This document shows, piece after piece, positions 47,809 to 56,484 of a stretch of 64,000 nt of DNA (its first letter is position 1; the number at the start of each line of letters is the position of its first letter). The notes under the pieces are model-generated. The model made no database searches, was not told the origin of the DNA, and saw only the letters and a program-made list of their open reading frames with translations. Source of the stretch: Streptomyces akebiae (GTDB lineage Bacteria > Actinomycetota > Actinomycetes > Streptomycetales > Streptomycetaceae); assembly GCF_019599145.1 (NCBI RefSeq), contig NZ_CP080647.1, forward strand, positions 4,154,001-4,218,000. The letters run 5' to 3'. Made by a program: the position numbers and the translations under genes.

Positions 47809-48294
47809 ATGTTGACGAAGCGGGGCGTTCTGCTGGGCTGCGGTGGGCTGGTGGTCGTTCTCGGTGTGGGTGCGGCCGTGTGGTGGAACTGGTTCCGGGC
47901 GCCGTACTCGCTCGCCGGCTCGCCGAAGGTCGAGGTGACCGTGCGGGCCGCGAAGTCCGAGTATCCCGATGTCGCGCGGACCGCCGAGGACGTCGACACG
48001 GTCGTGCGCGTGTATGTGCAGCGGCTCAAGGCCGGTGACGTGGAAGGGCTGATGGAGCTGGCGGGGCCCGCGTACGAGGGGACCCGGGGCGCCGCCTACG
48101 AGCAGGTGCGGGAGTTCGGCGAGGGTGCACGCGGGCCGGTCGACGTCACCGTGCTGGAGGGGGTCGTCGACTACTTCAATCCCGTCCGGCTCACGTACGA
48201 CAGGACCGGCCAGGAGCAGGAGTTGCTGCTGGTCAAGGACGACGGGTACTGGTGGGTCGCGCTGGGGGAGGGCGACCCGGCCGCGGGAAATTAG
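47809..48294 (+). CDS. Small membrane-anchored protein, NTF2-like
   Basis: 161 residues. One N-terminal helix (LLGCGGLVVVLGVGAAVWW) anchors it, followed by an external domain with a helical then beta pattern (VRVYVQRLKAGDVEGLMELA, then QEQELLLVKDDGYWWVALG) like DUF4878/NTF2-type lumazine-binding folds. Function unknown. ATG 47809 has GGCGGGG immediately upstream. Confidence 0.7.
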   Translation: MLTKRGVLLGCGGLVVVLGVGAAVWWNWFRAPYSLAGSPKVEVTVRAAKSEYPDVARTAEDVDTVVRVYVQRLKAGDVEGLMELAGPAYEGTRGAAYEQVREFGEGARGPVDVTVLEGVVDYFNPVRLTYDRTGQEQELLLVKDDGYWWVALGEGDPAAGN

Positions 48295-48345
48295 GGGGCC
48301 GGTTCACCGCGGCGAACGGGGAACAGGACCGGTTCGCCCCAGGGT

Positions 48346-50259
48346 CTACTTCTCGTACAGCCCCTCGATCTCAGCCGCGAAGGACCTCTCCACGACCTCC
48401 CGGCGCAGCTTCATCGACGGCGTGAGGTGGCCCGCCTCCTCGCTGAAACCGCCGGGGACGATCGTGAACCGGCGGATGGACTCGGGGCGGGAGACCAGGC
48501 GGTTGGCCTCGTCCACCGCGCGTTGCAGGACGGCTCGCAGATCCGGGTCCTCGGCCAGGCGGTCGAGGGGGACGTCCTGCTTGGCGTTCATCTGGGTCCA
48601 GTGGGTGATGCCCTCGGGGTCCAGCGTCAGCAGCGCGGTGACGTACGGGCGGCGGTCGCCGATGACCATGGCGTGGGCGATCAGGGGGTGGGAGCGGAGC
48701 CAGTTCTCCAGCGGTGCGGGCGCCACGTTCTTGCCGCTGTCGGTGACGAGGATCTCCTTCTTGCGGCCGGTGATCGTGAGGTAGCCCTCGTCGTCCAGGT
48801 GGCCGATGTCGCCGGTGGCGAACCAGCCGTCGGGACTCGCGGGGACGACACCGCCGGCCTGCGGGTCCCAGTAGCCGCGGAAGATCTGGCCGCCGTGCAG
48901 GAGGATCTCGCCGTCGGCGGCTATCCGGACCCGGGTGCCGGGGAGCGGTCGGCCGACCGTGCCCAGCCGGGGCCGGTCGGGTGGGGTCACGGTGACGGCG
49001 GCGGTCGTCTCCGTCATGCCGTAGCCCTCGAAGACGTCGATGCCGGCGCCCGCGTAGAAGGCGGCCAGCCGACGGCCGAGGGGGCTGCCGCCGCAGATGA
49101 GATAGCGGACCCGGCCGCCCAGCGCCTTGCGGATGCGTCGGTAGACCAGGGGGTCGTAGAAGGTGCGGGCCGCCTTCAGGAAGGCCGAGGGACCGGGGCC
49201 GGTGCCGTGCTGTTCGGCTTCCAGGGCCTCGCCGTAGCGGCGGGCCACGGCGGAGGCGCGGTCGTACGAGGAAGCGCGGCCCATGCGTTCGGCGGAGGCG
49301 CGGGCCGTGTTGAACACCTTCTCCAGGACGTAGGGGATGACCAGGAGGAACGTCGGGCGGAAGGACTTGAGGTCGGCGAGGAGGTCCTCCGTGCGGAAGC
49401 TCGGCGAGTGGCCCAGGCGGACCCGCGCCCGCATACAGCCGATCGCCACCATGCGGCCGAACACATGGGCGAGCGGGAGGAAGAGGAGGGTGGATGCCTC
49501 CTCGTCCGTCTTCGCGCGGAAGATGGGGTAGAGGAGGTCGATCGCGTTGTCGACCTCGGCGCAGAAGTTGCCGTGGGTGAGGGCGCAGCCCTTGGGGCGG
49601 CCGGTCGTGCCCGAGGTGTAGATCAGGGTCGCGAGGGTGTCGGGGCCCAACACCCCACGCCGTACGGCCACTTCCTGGTCCGACACGTCACGGCCCCGCT
49701 CGGCGAGCCGGTCCAGGTGACCCTTCTCGAAGACCCACATGTGGCGCAGGTCGGGGATGCGGTCGAGCTCGGGGCCGAGGGCGGCGGCCTGGCCCGCCGT
49801 CTCGACGGCGAGGGCCACCGCGCCCGAGTCCTGGAGGATCCAGCGGGTCTGGAAGACGGAGGAGGTGGGGTAGACGGGGACCGTGACCAGGCCCGCAGCC
49901 CAGGCCGCGAAGTCCAGGAGGGTCCACTCGTACGTCGTCCGCGCCATGATCGCGATCCGGTCGCCCGGCATGAGGCCCTCGGCGATCAGACCCTTCGCCA
50001 GCGCGAGCACCTCGGCGGCGAAATCGGCGGCCGTGACGTCCCGCCACCGGCCGTCGCCGCCACCGGCCGTGCCGCCGTCCTTGCGGCTGAGGACGACCGA
50101 GTCGGGGGCGTGGGCCGCGTTGTCGAACGGGATGTCCGCAAGCGAGCCGTAGGTCACGGGCGCGGCGAGCGCGGGCACGTACGCCTCCCGCACGGCGCCG
50201 TCCAGCCGCTTCAACTCAGGTTCCACCAGGGCGGGTTCGGTGCTTTCGAGGTGGGACAC
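48346..50259 (-). CDS. Long-chain acyl-CoA synthetase (AMP-dependent)
   Basis: 637 residues of the FadD15 type. The P-loop LIYTSGTTGRPKGCALTH is near residue 205; YGMTETTAAVTVTPP and GWFATGDIGHLDDEGYLTITGR are the A5-A8 blocks; the catalytic lysine is expected near LTPSMKLRREVV at the end. It activates fatty acids to acyl-AMP and then CoA thioesters. GTG 50259 follows AGGAG. The in-frame extension up to 51501 is an artefact over the divergent MaoC gene. Confidence 0.93.
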   Translation of the reverse strand: MSHLESTEPALVEPELKRLDGAVREAYVPALAAPVTYGSLADIPFDNAAHAPDSVVLSRKDGGTAGGGDGRWRDVTAADFAAEVLALAKGLIAEGLMPGDRIAIMARTTYEWTLLDFAAWAAGLVTVPVYPTSSVFQTRWILQDSGAVALAVETAGQAAALGPELDRIPDLRHMWVFEKGHLDRLAERGRDVSDQEVAVRRGVLGPDTLATLIYTSGTTGRPKGCALTHGNFCAEVDNAIDLLYPIFRAKTDEEASTLLFLPLAHVFGRMVAIGCMRARVRLGHSPSFRTEDLLADLKSFRPTFLLVIPYVLEKVFNTARASAERMGRASSYDRASAVARRYGEALEAEQHGTGPGPSAFLKAARTFYDPLVYRRIRKALGGRVRYLICGGSPLGRRLAAFYAGAGIDVFEGYGMTETTAAVTVTPPDRPRLGTVGRPLPGTRVRIAADGEILLHGGQIFRGYWDPQAGGVVPASPDGWFATGDIGHLDDEGYLTITGRKKEILVTDSGKNVAPAPLENWLRSHPLIAHAMVIGDRRPYVTALLTLDPEGITHWTQMNAKQDVPLDRLAEDPDLRAVLQRAVDEANRLVSRPESIRRFTIVPGGFSEEAGHLTPSMKLRREVVERSFAAEIEGLYEK

Positions 50260-50408
50260 GGGCGGCTCCTGGGCGTTCGGTGTGTCCGGATCGTACGGGG
50301 TTGGTGTGTGAGGTTCGTGTGAGTGTGGCGATGGTCCGGAGATGGAACCGGGCCGGGGATGTGCAGTGTCGCAGACCGCTCGGTCACGCTTCCTCCGCAG
50401 GTCAAAGG

Positions 50409-50481
50409 CGCGCCAAGTTACCTGAGGGTCGTTCATCTCTTGGGCTCCACGAGGGGCCCCATCGCGCCTTACCTCGGGTAA
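50409..50481. promoter_or_regulatory. Operator candidates between the acyl-CoA synthetase and MaoC genes
   Basis: A perfect TTACC-TCG-GGTAA inverted repeat (50469-50481) and a related TTACCTGAGG about 50 bases upstream, each preceded by CGCGCC. They lie between divergent fatty-acid genes near a TetR gene, a likely regulator. Confidence 0.5.
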
Positions 50482-50554
50482 CCTGACTTTCGAGTAAGGA
50501 AGCGGAGTCCGGCGCGGGGAGCGGAGCCCGGCGCGAGGAAGGGGAGACCGTCCG

Positions 50555-51655
50555 ATGCCCACCGTCACCCTCACCCGACCGCCCTCCCTCGGTCCCGTTC
50601 TCGCCAGGGGCGCCCTCCTCTCCCCGGGCAGGAGCCTCAGGCTCCCGCGCGCGGCGGCCTCCGGGCTGATCTCCCCCTCCCGACTGCCCCGGCTCGTCCT
50701 CCCCGGTGTCCGGATCGACCTCGCCCGGCTCGCCGCGTACGAGCGGGTCTGCGGTTTCCCGACCGGGGAGGACGCCGTTCCGCTGACGTATCCGCACGTC
50801 CTCGGTTTTCCGGCGGCCATGCGGATCATGGCCGGCCGGGACTTCCCGTTGCCCCTCCTCGGTCTCGTGCACACCTCGATCGAGATCACCCGACGTCGGC
50901 GACTGCCCGCCACCGCGGAGTACGAGATCACCGTGTACGTCGACGCGTTGACGCCCCATCGGCGCGGCACGGAGGCGACGGTCGTCACCGAGGTGCGGGA
51001 CGGGGAGGAGGCCGAGGGCGGGCTCGGGGTCGCGTGGGAGTCCCGGAGCACGTACCTCGCCCGGCATCGGCACGAGCGCGAGCGCGAGCGCGAGGACGAG
51101 GACGAACGCGAGGACGAGCACCGGCGGAGTGAGGGTGCCTGGGCGGATGGGGGTGAAGCGCGGGGCGACGGGAGCGGGGACGGATGGCCCGGCGGGAACG
51201 GGTCGGCGGGGGGCGGGTTGGTGGAGGGCGGGTCGAAGGGGGGCGGGTCGAAGGGGGTACCCGTCGTCGTCGAGTGGCGGTTGGGTGGGGATGTGGGGCG
51301 GCGGTACGGGGCGGTGTCCGGGGACCGGAACCCGATCCATCTGCATCCGCTCGGCGCCCGGCTGTTCGGCTTCCCCCGGGCCATCGCGCACGGCATGTGG
51401 ACCGTGGCCCGCTGCCTCGCCGAGCACGGCACACCCCCGGCGACCCTCGTCCGCGCGGAGTTCCGCGCGCCGGTGCCGCTGCCGGGCGCGGTGACGTACA
51501 CGGCGGACGGACAGGCGTGGGGCGGCTTCGAGCTGCGCGGGAGCGGTGCGTCCGGGGCAACCGACGGCCCCGGATCAGGCGGGGCGGGCGGGTCGGGCGG
51601 CTCGGGCGGAGGGCGCGTTCATGTCCGGGGTCAGGTGTATCCGCTCGTCGCCTGA
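50555..51655 (+). CDS. MaoC-like acyl dehydratase with internal low-complexity insert
   Basis: 366 residues. An N-terminal half-hotdog domain (RLAAYERVCGFPTGEDAVPLTYPHVLGFP in short blocks) is followed by an Arg/Glu/Asp then Gly/Ser-rich insert at about 172-232. The C-terminal hydratase half carries RRYGAVSGDRNPIHLHPLGA and FPRAIAHGMWT, where the catalytic Asp and His lie. It should hydrate enoyl-CoA or enoyl-ACP. ATG 50555 follows GGGGAGA. It is divergent from the acyl-CoA synthetase. Confidence 0.88.
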   Translation: MPTVTLTRPPSLGPVLARGALLSPGRSLRLPRAAASGLISPSRLPRLVLPGVRIDLARLAAYERVCGFPTGEDAVPLTYPHVLGFPAAMRIMAGRDFPLPLLGLVHTSIEITRRRRLPATAEYEITVYVDALTPHRRGTEATVVTEVRDGEEAEGGLGVAWESRSTYLARHRHEREREREDEDEREDEHRRSEGAWADGGEARGDGSGDGWPGGNGSAGGGLVEGGSKGGGSKGVPVVVEWRLGGDVGRRYGAVSGDRNPIHLHPLGARLFGFPRAIAHGMWTVARCLAEHGTPPATLVRAEFRAPVPLPGAVTYTADGQAWGGFELRGSGASGATDGPGSGGAGGSGGSGGGRVHVRGQVYPLVA

Positions 51656-51661
51656 GTGGGT

Positions 51662-51722
51662 CGGGTGCGGGTCGGTGAGGGCTGGTCGCGGCGTTCCCCG
51701 CGTCCCCACCCACCCGCACCCG
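51662..51722. terminator. Hairpin between MaoC and TetR genes, containing a repeat core
   Basis: CGGGTGCGGGT (51662-51672) pairs with ACCCGCACCCG (51712-51722). Inside is GGGCTGGTCGCGGCGTTCCC, a copy of the dispersed repeat arm. It lies between convergent stops, so it can end both transcripts. Confidence 0.65.
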
Positions 51723-51740
51723 GCGACGAACAGGCCGCTC

Positions 51741-52388
51741 TCACACGGCGGGCGGTGGGGTCCAGGGGCGGCCCTCCATCAAATCGCCGAGGCCGGCCCA
51801 CGCGAAGTTCATCAGGGTCGTGGCGGCCTGGCGCGCGGTGATGCCCGGCGTGGCGTTGGCCCACGCGGCGAGCGCCTCGGCGGCGCCGACCAGGCCCTCG
51901 GCGAGACCGGCGACCTCCCGCTCGGGCAGGGAGGGGTCACGGCGGGCCTCCCGCGCGGCGACCAGGATCAGCCCGGTCACGAACGCGACCATCTCCTCCC
52001 GCATCGCCGCCACTTCGGCGGCGAAGGGTTCCCCGTGCGTACGGGCCTGGAGGTGCAGTACCGCCCATGCGTCGGGGTTGCGCGCCGTGTGCGTGAAGAA
52101 GGCCCCCAGCCCGTCCCAGAGCTGGCGGTCGGCGGGCAGTTCGGGGTTCACGCCCGCGCGTACGGCCGTGGTGAGCGCCTTGACCTCGCGGCGGATGCAG
52201 GCCGTGAAGAGGTCTTCCTTGGAGTTCAGGTACAGGTACACCAACGGCTTGGACACGCCCGCCAGTTCGGCGATCTCGTCCATCGACGCCGCCCGGTACC
52301 CACGCTGCCCGAACGTCCGAACCGCCGCGTCCAGCATTTGCTGTTCCCGCACCGCACGAGGCATCCGTTTGCTCTTCACAGCACCCAT
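51741..52388 (-). CDS. TetR-family transcriptional regulator
   Basis: 215 residues. The N-terminal helix-turn-helix is at about 15-60 (GYRAASMDEIAELAGVSKPL, VYLYLNSKEDLF). The C-terminal ligand domain is helical with no clear specificity. The neighbouring acyl-CoA synthetase and MaoC genes suggest an acyl-CoA responsive repressor. ATG 52388. Confidence 0.9.
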   Translation of the reverse strand: MGAVKSKRMPRAVREQQMLDAAVRTFGQRGYRAASMDEIAELAGVSKPLVYLYLNSKEDLFTACIRREVKALTTAVRAGVNPELPADRQLWDGLGAFFTHTARNPDAWAVLHLQARTHGEPFAAEVAAMREEMVAFVTGLILVAAREARRDPSLPEREVAGLAEGLVGAAEALAAWANATPGITARQAATTLMNFAWAGLGDLMEGRPWTPPPAV

Positions 52389-52495
52389 GCGGGCAAGCGT
52401 ACGGTTCCGACGGCGAGGACGGACCCGGGCGTCGGGCGGGTGATCCTTTTTTCGCCGGGCCGGCGAACGCTCCTGCCGGCGGTTCGCGTACGGGG

Positions 52496-52930
52496 CTACG
52501 AAGCCTTGCCGGACGTCGGCCGGGCGGCCGCCGCATCGGCCTTGACGGCCTCGTCGGTCCCGGCAGCCTGGTCGGCCTTGTCGGTCCCGGCAGCCTCGCC
52601 GGTCTCGCTGGTCTCGTCAGTCGCCTCCGGGCCCTGGGTCCGGGCCACGTCGTCGGCCTCGTCCTCCTGGCTGCGGTTGGCCGCGAGGTTGGACTTGACG
52701 CGGCCGATGGAGCGGTCGAGGCGGGGGGCGATCTGGGCGGAGGCCCGGTCGCGCTCCTTGCGGAGGGCGACGAAACTGATCGGCGCGGAGACCAGGAGCG
52801 CGAGCACGACCATCCACATGCCGTTGGACGCGCCGAGGCCGCGCGGGGCGACACCGGAGTAGACGAGGGCCCAGACGACCACGAAGCAGCCCACGAAGAT
52901 ACCGAGGCGCATCAGTGTGTAGCGGAGCAT
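52496..52930 (-). CDS. DUF4229 membrane protein
   Basis: 144 residues. Two N-terminal helices (LMRLGIFVGCFVVVWALVYS; MWMVVLALLVSAPISFVAL) precede a cytosolic charged tail, with RDRASAQIAPRLDRSIGRVK in the conserved region and a Thr/Glu/Ala-rich end. Function unknown. ATG 52930. Confidence 0.8.
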   Translation of the reverse strand: MLRYTLMRLGIFVGCFVVVWALVYSGVAPRGLGASNGMWMVVLALLVSAPISFVALRKERDRASAQIAPRLDRSIGRVKSNLAANRSQEDEADDVARTQGPEATDETSETGEAAGTDKADQAAGTDEAVKADAAAARPTSGKAS

Positions 52931-53059
52931 CTCAATCCACTCTTCCGTTCCGTTCCGAAACCTGCCCGCACGTTGCCGGAGGGCATCGTCCAGTGAAGCA
53001 CGGTCGGCGTGCGATCTTGCAGGGGGGTGCGGGCGCGCACCGGCCCCTCGGGGCGCGCC

Positions 53060-53584
53060 TCAGCCGAGGGACAGGAGCATCGTGATGTCGTCGCGGTGGT
53101 CGTCGGGGGCCACCCGTATGGCGCCGGGGACTCGGCCGACCTCCTTGTAGCCGCAGGAGGCGTAGAAGTGCTCCAGGCCGAGGCCGCCTCGGCAGTTGAG
53201 GCGGATGGCGTCTATGCCGTCGAAGCCGCGGGCCGCGGTCTCCGCGGCCCTCATGAGGTCGCGGCCGTAGCCCTTGCCCTGGTGGGACGGGTGGACCATC
53301 ACCGTGTAGAGCCAGACCCAGTGGGTCATCAGGCGGTGGGTGTTGAAGCTGAAGAAGGCGGTGGCGGCGGGGGTGCCGGTGTCGTCCAGGCCGAGGAGGA
53401 GGCGGTGTCTGCCTTCGGCCATGGCGGTGAGGTGTCTGAGGAGTTCCGGGCGGATCGCTTCGCGGGTGACCGGGGGGACGAAGCCGACGGCTCCGTCGGC
53501 GTTGGTGACGTCTGTCCAGAGGGTGAGGATGCCGTCGTGGAGCGTGGGGGTGAGGGGTGGATCCAGGTGGAACGTAAGGGGCAT
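53060..53584 (-). CDS. GNAT-family N-acetyltransferase
   Basis: 174 residues. The acetyl-CoA loop appears as VMVHPSHQGKGYGRDLMRAA near residue 105, followed by AIRLNCRGGLGLEHFYASCG. ATG 53584 is chosen; the longer frame to 53686 would run into the dispersed repeat. Substrate unknown. Confidence 0.85.
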   Translation of the reverse strand: MPLTFHLDPPLTPTLHDGILTLWTDVTNADGAVGFVPPVTREAIRPELLRHLTAMAEGRHRLLLGLDDTGTPAATAFFSFNTHRLMTHWVWLYTVMVHPSHQGKGYGRDLMRAAETAARGFDGIDAIRLNCRGGLGLEHFYASCGYKEVGRVPGAIRVAPDDHRDDITMLLSLG

Positions 53585-53630
53585 GGGGTGACCGTAGTCA
53601 TTACGTGCGGCTCGCCTCAAGGGGGATTCA

Positions 53631-53730
53631 CCCCCGCCGCCCCTGCCCGTCCCCTCCTCAAGGGGCTGCGCCCCTTTGACCCCCATCCGCGGGTCCGGTG
53701 GGGGCTGGTCGCGCAGTTCCCCGCGCCCCT
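53631..53730. repeat. Dispersed intergenic repeat, full copy
   Basis: Near copy of 38350-38448, beginning CCCCCGCCGCCCCTGCCCGT and ending with the GGGGGCTGGTCGCGCAG arm. It sits upstream of the GNAT gene. Confidence 0.8.
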
Positions 53731-53817
53731 GAAAAAGCGGGGCTGCGCCCCTGCGTTTTCGGGCCGAAAGGGCCGTAGGCCTTTCAGGGGCGCGGGGAAG
53801 TGCGGCGACCAGCCCCC
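53700..53817. repeat. Long imperfect inverted repeat
   Basis: The ~35-base arm at 53700-53734 is complementary, with few mismatches, to 53782-53817, leaving a ~47-base loop that holds further GC hairpins. One arm is the end of the full repeat copy; the other is an inverted partial copy. It lies before the mqnE stop and could end transcription. Confidence 0.8.
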
Positions 53818-53845
53818 ACGCACCCGCGCCCGCACAACCGCCCCC

Positions 53846-55009
53846 TCAGACCCGCATCGGCTGCGGGGACTCCCGGCGCGCCGGGTCCGGGCCCTCGTAC
53901 TCTCGGATGATCTCGTACCGCGTGTTCCGCTCCACCGGTCGGAAGCCGGCGTCCCTGATGAGGTCCAGGAGGTCCTCGCGGGTCAGTTTGTTCGGTGTGC
54001 CGTAGTTGTCCGCGTCGTGGGTGATCTTGTATTCGACGACCGAGCCGTCCATGTCGTCGGCGCCGTGCTGGAGCGCCAGTTGCGCGGTCTGGACGCCGTG
54101 CATGACCCAGAAGACCTTGACGTGGGGGACGTTGTCGAACAGCAGCCGGGAGACCGCGAAGGTCTTCAGGGCCTCCGCGCCGGTCGCCATCTGGGTGCGG
54201 GCCTGGAGGCGGTTGCGCACCTTGCCGTCCTGCATGTCCACGAAGTCGTGCTGGTAGCGCAGGGGGATGAAGACCTGGAAGCCGTTCGTCTCGTCCTGGA
54301 GTTCACGCAGGCGCAGGACGTGGTCGACCCGGTGACGCGGCTCCTCGATGTGGCCGTAGAGCATGGTGCACGGGGTCTTGAGGCCCTTCTCGTGCGCCAG
54401 GCGGTGGATCCGCGACCAGTCCTCCCAGTGGGTGCGGTGGTCCACGATGTGCTGGCGGACCTCCCAGTCGAAGATCTCCGCGCCGCCGCCCGTGAGGGAT
54501 TCGAGGCCCGCGTCGATCAGTTCGTCGAGGATCTCCGACGCCGTCAGACCGCTGATCGTCTCGAAGTGGTGGATCTCCGTGGCCGTGAAGGCCTTCAGCG
54601 AGACGTTCGGGAGGGCGGCCTTCAGTTCCTTCAGGGAGCGGGGGTAGTAGCGCCACGGGAGGTTCGGGTGCAGGCCGTTGACGATGTGCAGTTCGGTGAG
54701 GTTCTCGCCCTCCATCGCCTTGGCGAGCTTCACCGCCTCCTCGATGCGCATCGTGTACGCGTCCTTCTCCCCCGGCTTGCGCTGGAAGGAGCAGTACGCG
54801 CAGGAGGCGGTGCACACGTTGGTCATGTTGAGGTGGCGGTTGACGTTGAAGTGGACGACGTCGCCGTTCTTCCGCGTCCGCACCTCGTGCGCCAGACCGC
54901 CCAGCCAGGCCAGGTCGTCCGACGCGTACAGCGCGATGCCGTCCTCGCGGGTCAGCCGCTCACCGGAGCGGACCTTCTCCTCCAGCTCGCGCTTGAGCCC
55001 GACGTCCAT
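53846..55009 (-). CDS. mqnE: Aminofutalosine synthase MqnE
   Basis: 387 residues, radical SAM. The cluster motif CTASCAYCSF (CX3CX2C) is near residue 75; HIVNGLHPNLPWRYYP, ESLTGGGAEIFDWEVR and MDGSVVEYKITHDADNYG are typical. It joins 3-enolpyruvylbenzoate (the MqnA product) to adenosyl from SAM, giving aminofutalosine. ATG 55009 follows AAAGGTG; the start five codons earlier is less likely. Confidence 0.93.
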   Translation of the reverse strand: MDVGLKRELEEKVRSGERLTREDGIALYASDDLAWLGGLAHEVRTRKNGDVVHFNVNRHLNMTNVCTASCAYCSFQRKPGEKDAYTMRIEEAVKLAKAMEGENLTELHIVNGLHPNLPWRYYPRSLKELKAALPNVSLKAFTATEIHHFETISGLTASEILDELIDAGLESLTGGGAEIFDWEVRQHIVDHRTHWEDWSRIHRLAHEKGLKTPCTMLYGHIEEPRHRVDHVLRLRELQDETNGFQVFIPLRYQHDFVDMQDGKVRNRLQARTQMATGAEALKTFAVSRLLFDNVPHVKVFWVMHGVQTAQLALQHGADDMDGSVVEYKITHDADNYGTPNKLTREDLLDLIRDAGFRPVERNTRYEIIREYEGPDPARRESPQPMRV

Positions 55010-55077
55010 GCCCACACCTTTCACCGACCGACCTGCCTGCCTGCCTCGAAGACCTCGTCAACCCTACGTCCCCTGCC

Positions 55078-55536
55078 CTACTGCTCCTCCTCCGGCAGCT
55101 CACCCACCCGGTTCTCCCACTTCGTGGAGAGCACGATCGTCGTACGGGTGCGGGAGACGCCCTTGGTGCCGGAGAGTCGGCGGATGGTCTTCTCCAAGCC
55201 GTCGACGTCGGGGGCGCGCACCTTGAGCATGAACGAGTCGTCGCCCGCGATGAACCAGCAGTCCTCGATCTCGGCCAGGTCCCGCAGCCGGTTCGCCACG
55301 TCCTCGTGGTCGGCCGCGTCGGAGAGCGAGATGCCGATGAGCGCGGTCACACCGAGGCCGAGGGAGGCCGCGTTCACGGTGGCGCGATAGCCGGTGATGA
55401 CACCGGCCGCCTCCAGCCGGTTGATGCGGTCGGTGACACTGGGTCCCGACAGTCCGACGAGGCGTCCCAGCTCCGCGTAGGAGGCCCGGCCGTTCTCCCT
55501 CAGGGCCTGGATGAGCTGCCTGTCCACCGCGTCCAT
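55078..55536 (-). CDS. Lrp/AsnC-family transcriptional regulator
   Basis: 152 residues. Helix-turn-helix at about 8-60 (DRQLIQALRENGRASYAELG, LVGLSGPSVTDRINRLEAAG) and a C-terminal RAM ligand domain (IEDCWFIAGDDSFMLKVRAP). ATG 55536 is used; GTG 55599 is possible and would place the start inside the upstream heptamer repeats. It lies between ubiX and mqnE on the same strand. Confidence 0.88.
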   Translation of the reverse strand: MDAVDRQLIQALRENGRASYAELGRLVGLSGPSVTDRINRLEAAGVITGYRATVNAASLGLGVTALIGISLSDAADHEDVANRLRDLAEIEDCWFIAGDDSFMLKVRAPDVDGLEKTIRRLSGTKGVSRTRTTIVLSTKWENRVGELPEEEQ

Positions 55537-55586
55537 GCGATCGGTTGCCTTCCGCTGAAGAGTTGAGTTGTGGGTGCTGCTTGGTT

Positions 55587-55628
55587 GGTCAGTGGTCACT
55601 GGTCACTGGTCAGTGGTCACTGGTCAGT
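55587..55628. repeat. Six tandem heptamers upstream of the Lrp gene
   Basis: Six exact 7-bp units with no gaps, alternating between GGTCAGT and GGTCACT (order A-B-B-A-B-A), located 50-90 bases upstream of the Lrp start and downstream of ubiX. Confidence 0.9.
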
Positions 55629-55681
55629 GGTACGAGAAGCGGGGGACCAGTGCGGTGCGGGCCGGGGTGAGCGCGTAGGGC

Positions 55682-56389
55682 TCAGTCGGTCGCACCGGAA
55701 GCGCGCGCCCCGCCCACCTCGCCCTCCCAGCGCCGGTACAGGGTGTGTGGGACGCCCGCCGCGTCCAGCGCCCGTCCGGCGACGAAGTCCACCAGGTCCT
55801 GGATGTGCGTGGCCCCGGCGTAGAACGCCGGCGACGCGGGCAGTACGGTCGCGCCCGCCTCGTCCAGGGTCACCAGGTGGCGCAGGGTCTGCCCGTTCAA
55901 CGGGGTCTCGCGTACGGCGACGACGAGCCGCCGGCCCTCCTTGAGGGTCACGCTCGCCGCCCGCTGCAGCAGGTCCTTGGAGAGCCCGAGGGCCACGCCC
56001 GCGACGCACGCCGTCGACGCGGGGACGATCAGCATCCCCTTGACGGGGTACGAGCCCGAGGACGGTCCGGCGGCCAGGTCGCCGGGGCTCCAGTGCCGTA
56101 CCCGGTCGCCGTCTTCGCCGTCGAGGTCCACCGCGAACGTGCCGGGCTTGCCGTCCGCCCCACGGGACAGCCATTCCCGCAGGTCGTCGCGCCAGTGTGC
56201 GTCCCGGTAGGAGATCCCCGTCTCGTCGAGCAGGGTCAGCCGCGAGGCCCGGGACACCACGAGGTCGACACTCTCGCCGGCGGCGAGGAGCGCACGCAGC
56301 ACAGCCGCGGCGTATGGGGTGCCGGATGCGCCGGACACCCCTACGATCCAAGGCGTACGCGGCGTCTTCCCTGGCTTGACTGGGTTCAC
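55682..56389 (-). CDS. ubiX: UbiX-like flavin prenyltransferase
   Basis: 235 residues. The flavoprotein fold begins VGVSGASGTPYAAAVLRALL, with VVSRASRLTLL, GMLIVPASTACVAGVALG and VAVRETPLNGQTLRHLV. Family enzymes prenylate FMN to the cofactor (prFMN) used by UbiD decarboxylases; its UbiD partner lies 2 kb away. An extra polar loop sits at about 80-115 (LSRGADGKPGTFAVDLDGED). GTG 56389 follows a TAGGCT box by 7 bases. Confidence 0.92.
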   Translation of the reverse strand: MNPVKPGKTPRTPWIVGVSGASGTPYAAAVLRALLAAGESVDLVVSRASRLTLLDETGISYRDAHWRDDLREWLSRGADGKPGTFAVDLDGEDGDRVRHWSPGDLAAGPSSGSYPVKGMLIVPASTACVAGVALGLSKDLLQRAASVTLKEGRRLVVAVRETPLNGQTLRHLVTLDEAGATVLPASPAFYAGATHIQDLVDFVAGRALDAAGVPHTLYRRWEGEVGGARASGATD

Positions 56390-56396
56390 GACCCCG

Positions 56397-56402
56397 AGCC
56401 TA
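56397..56402 (-). promoter_or_regulatory. Leaderless -10 box of the ubiX-like gene
   Basis: TAGGCT on the minus strand, seven bases before GTG 56389. A GGGG close to the start leaves a weak ribosome-binding site possible. Confidence 0.45.
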
Positions 56403-56484
56403 TCCGGCGCCGCGCGGCGGGAACCGGTCAAGGGGGCCCGGCCGTTTCCATCAGGGACGTGTGAGGTCCGGACGGGGGTTCGAC

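Noticed and set aside
48346..51501. A 1051-codon minus-strand frame
   Set aside because: Only 48346-50259 encodes the acyl-CoA synthetase, with its own GTG and AGGAG; the rest is antisense to the MaoC gene and Pro/Arg/Ser-rich.
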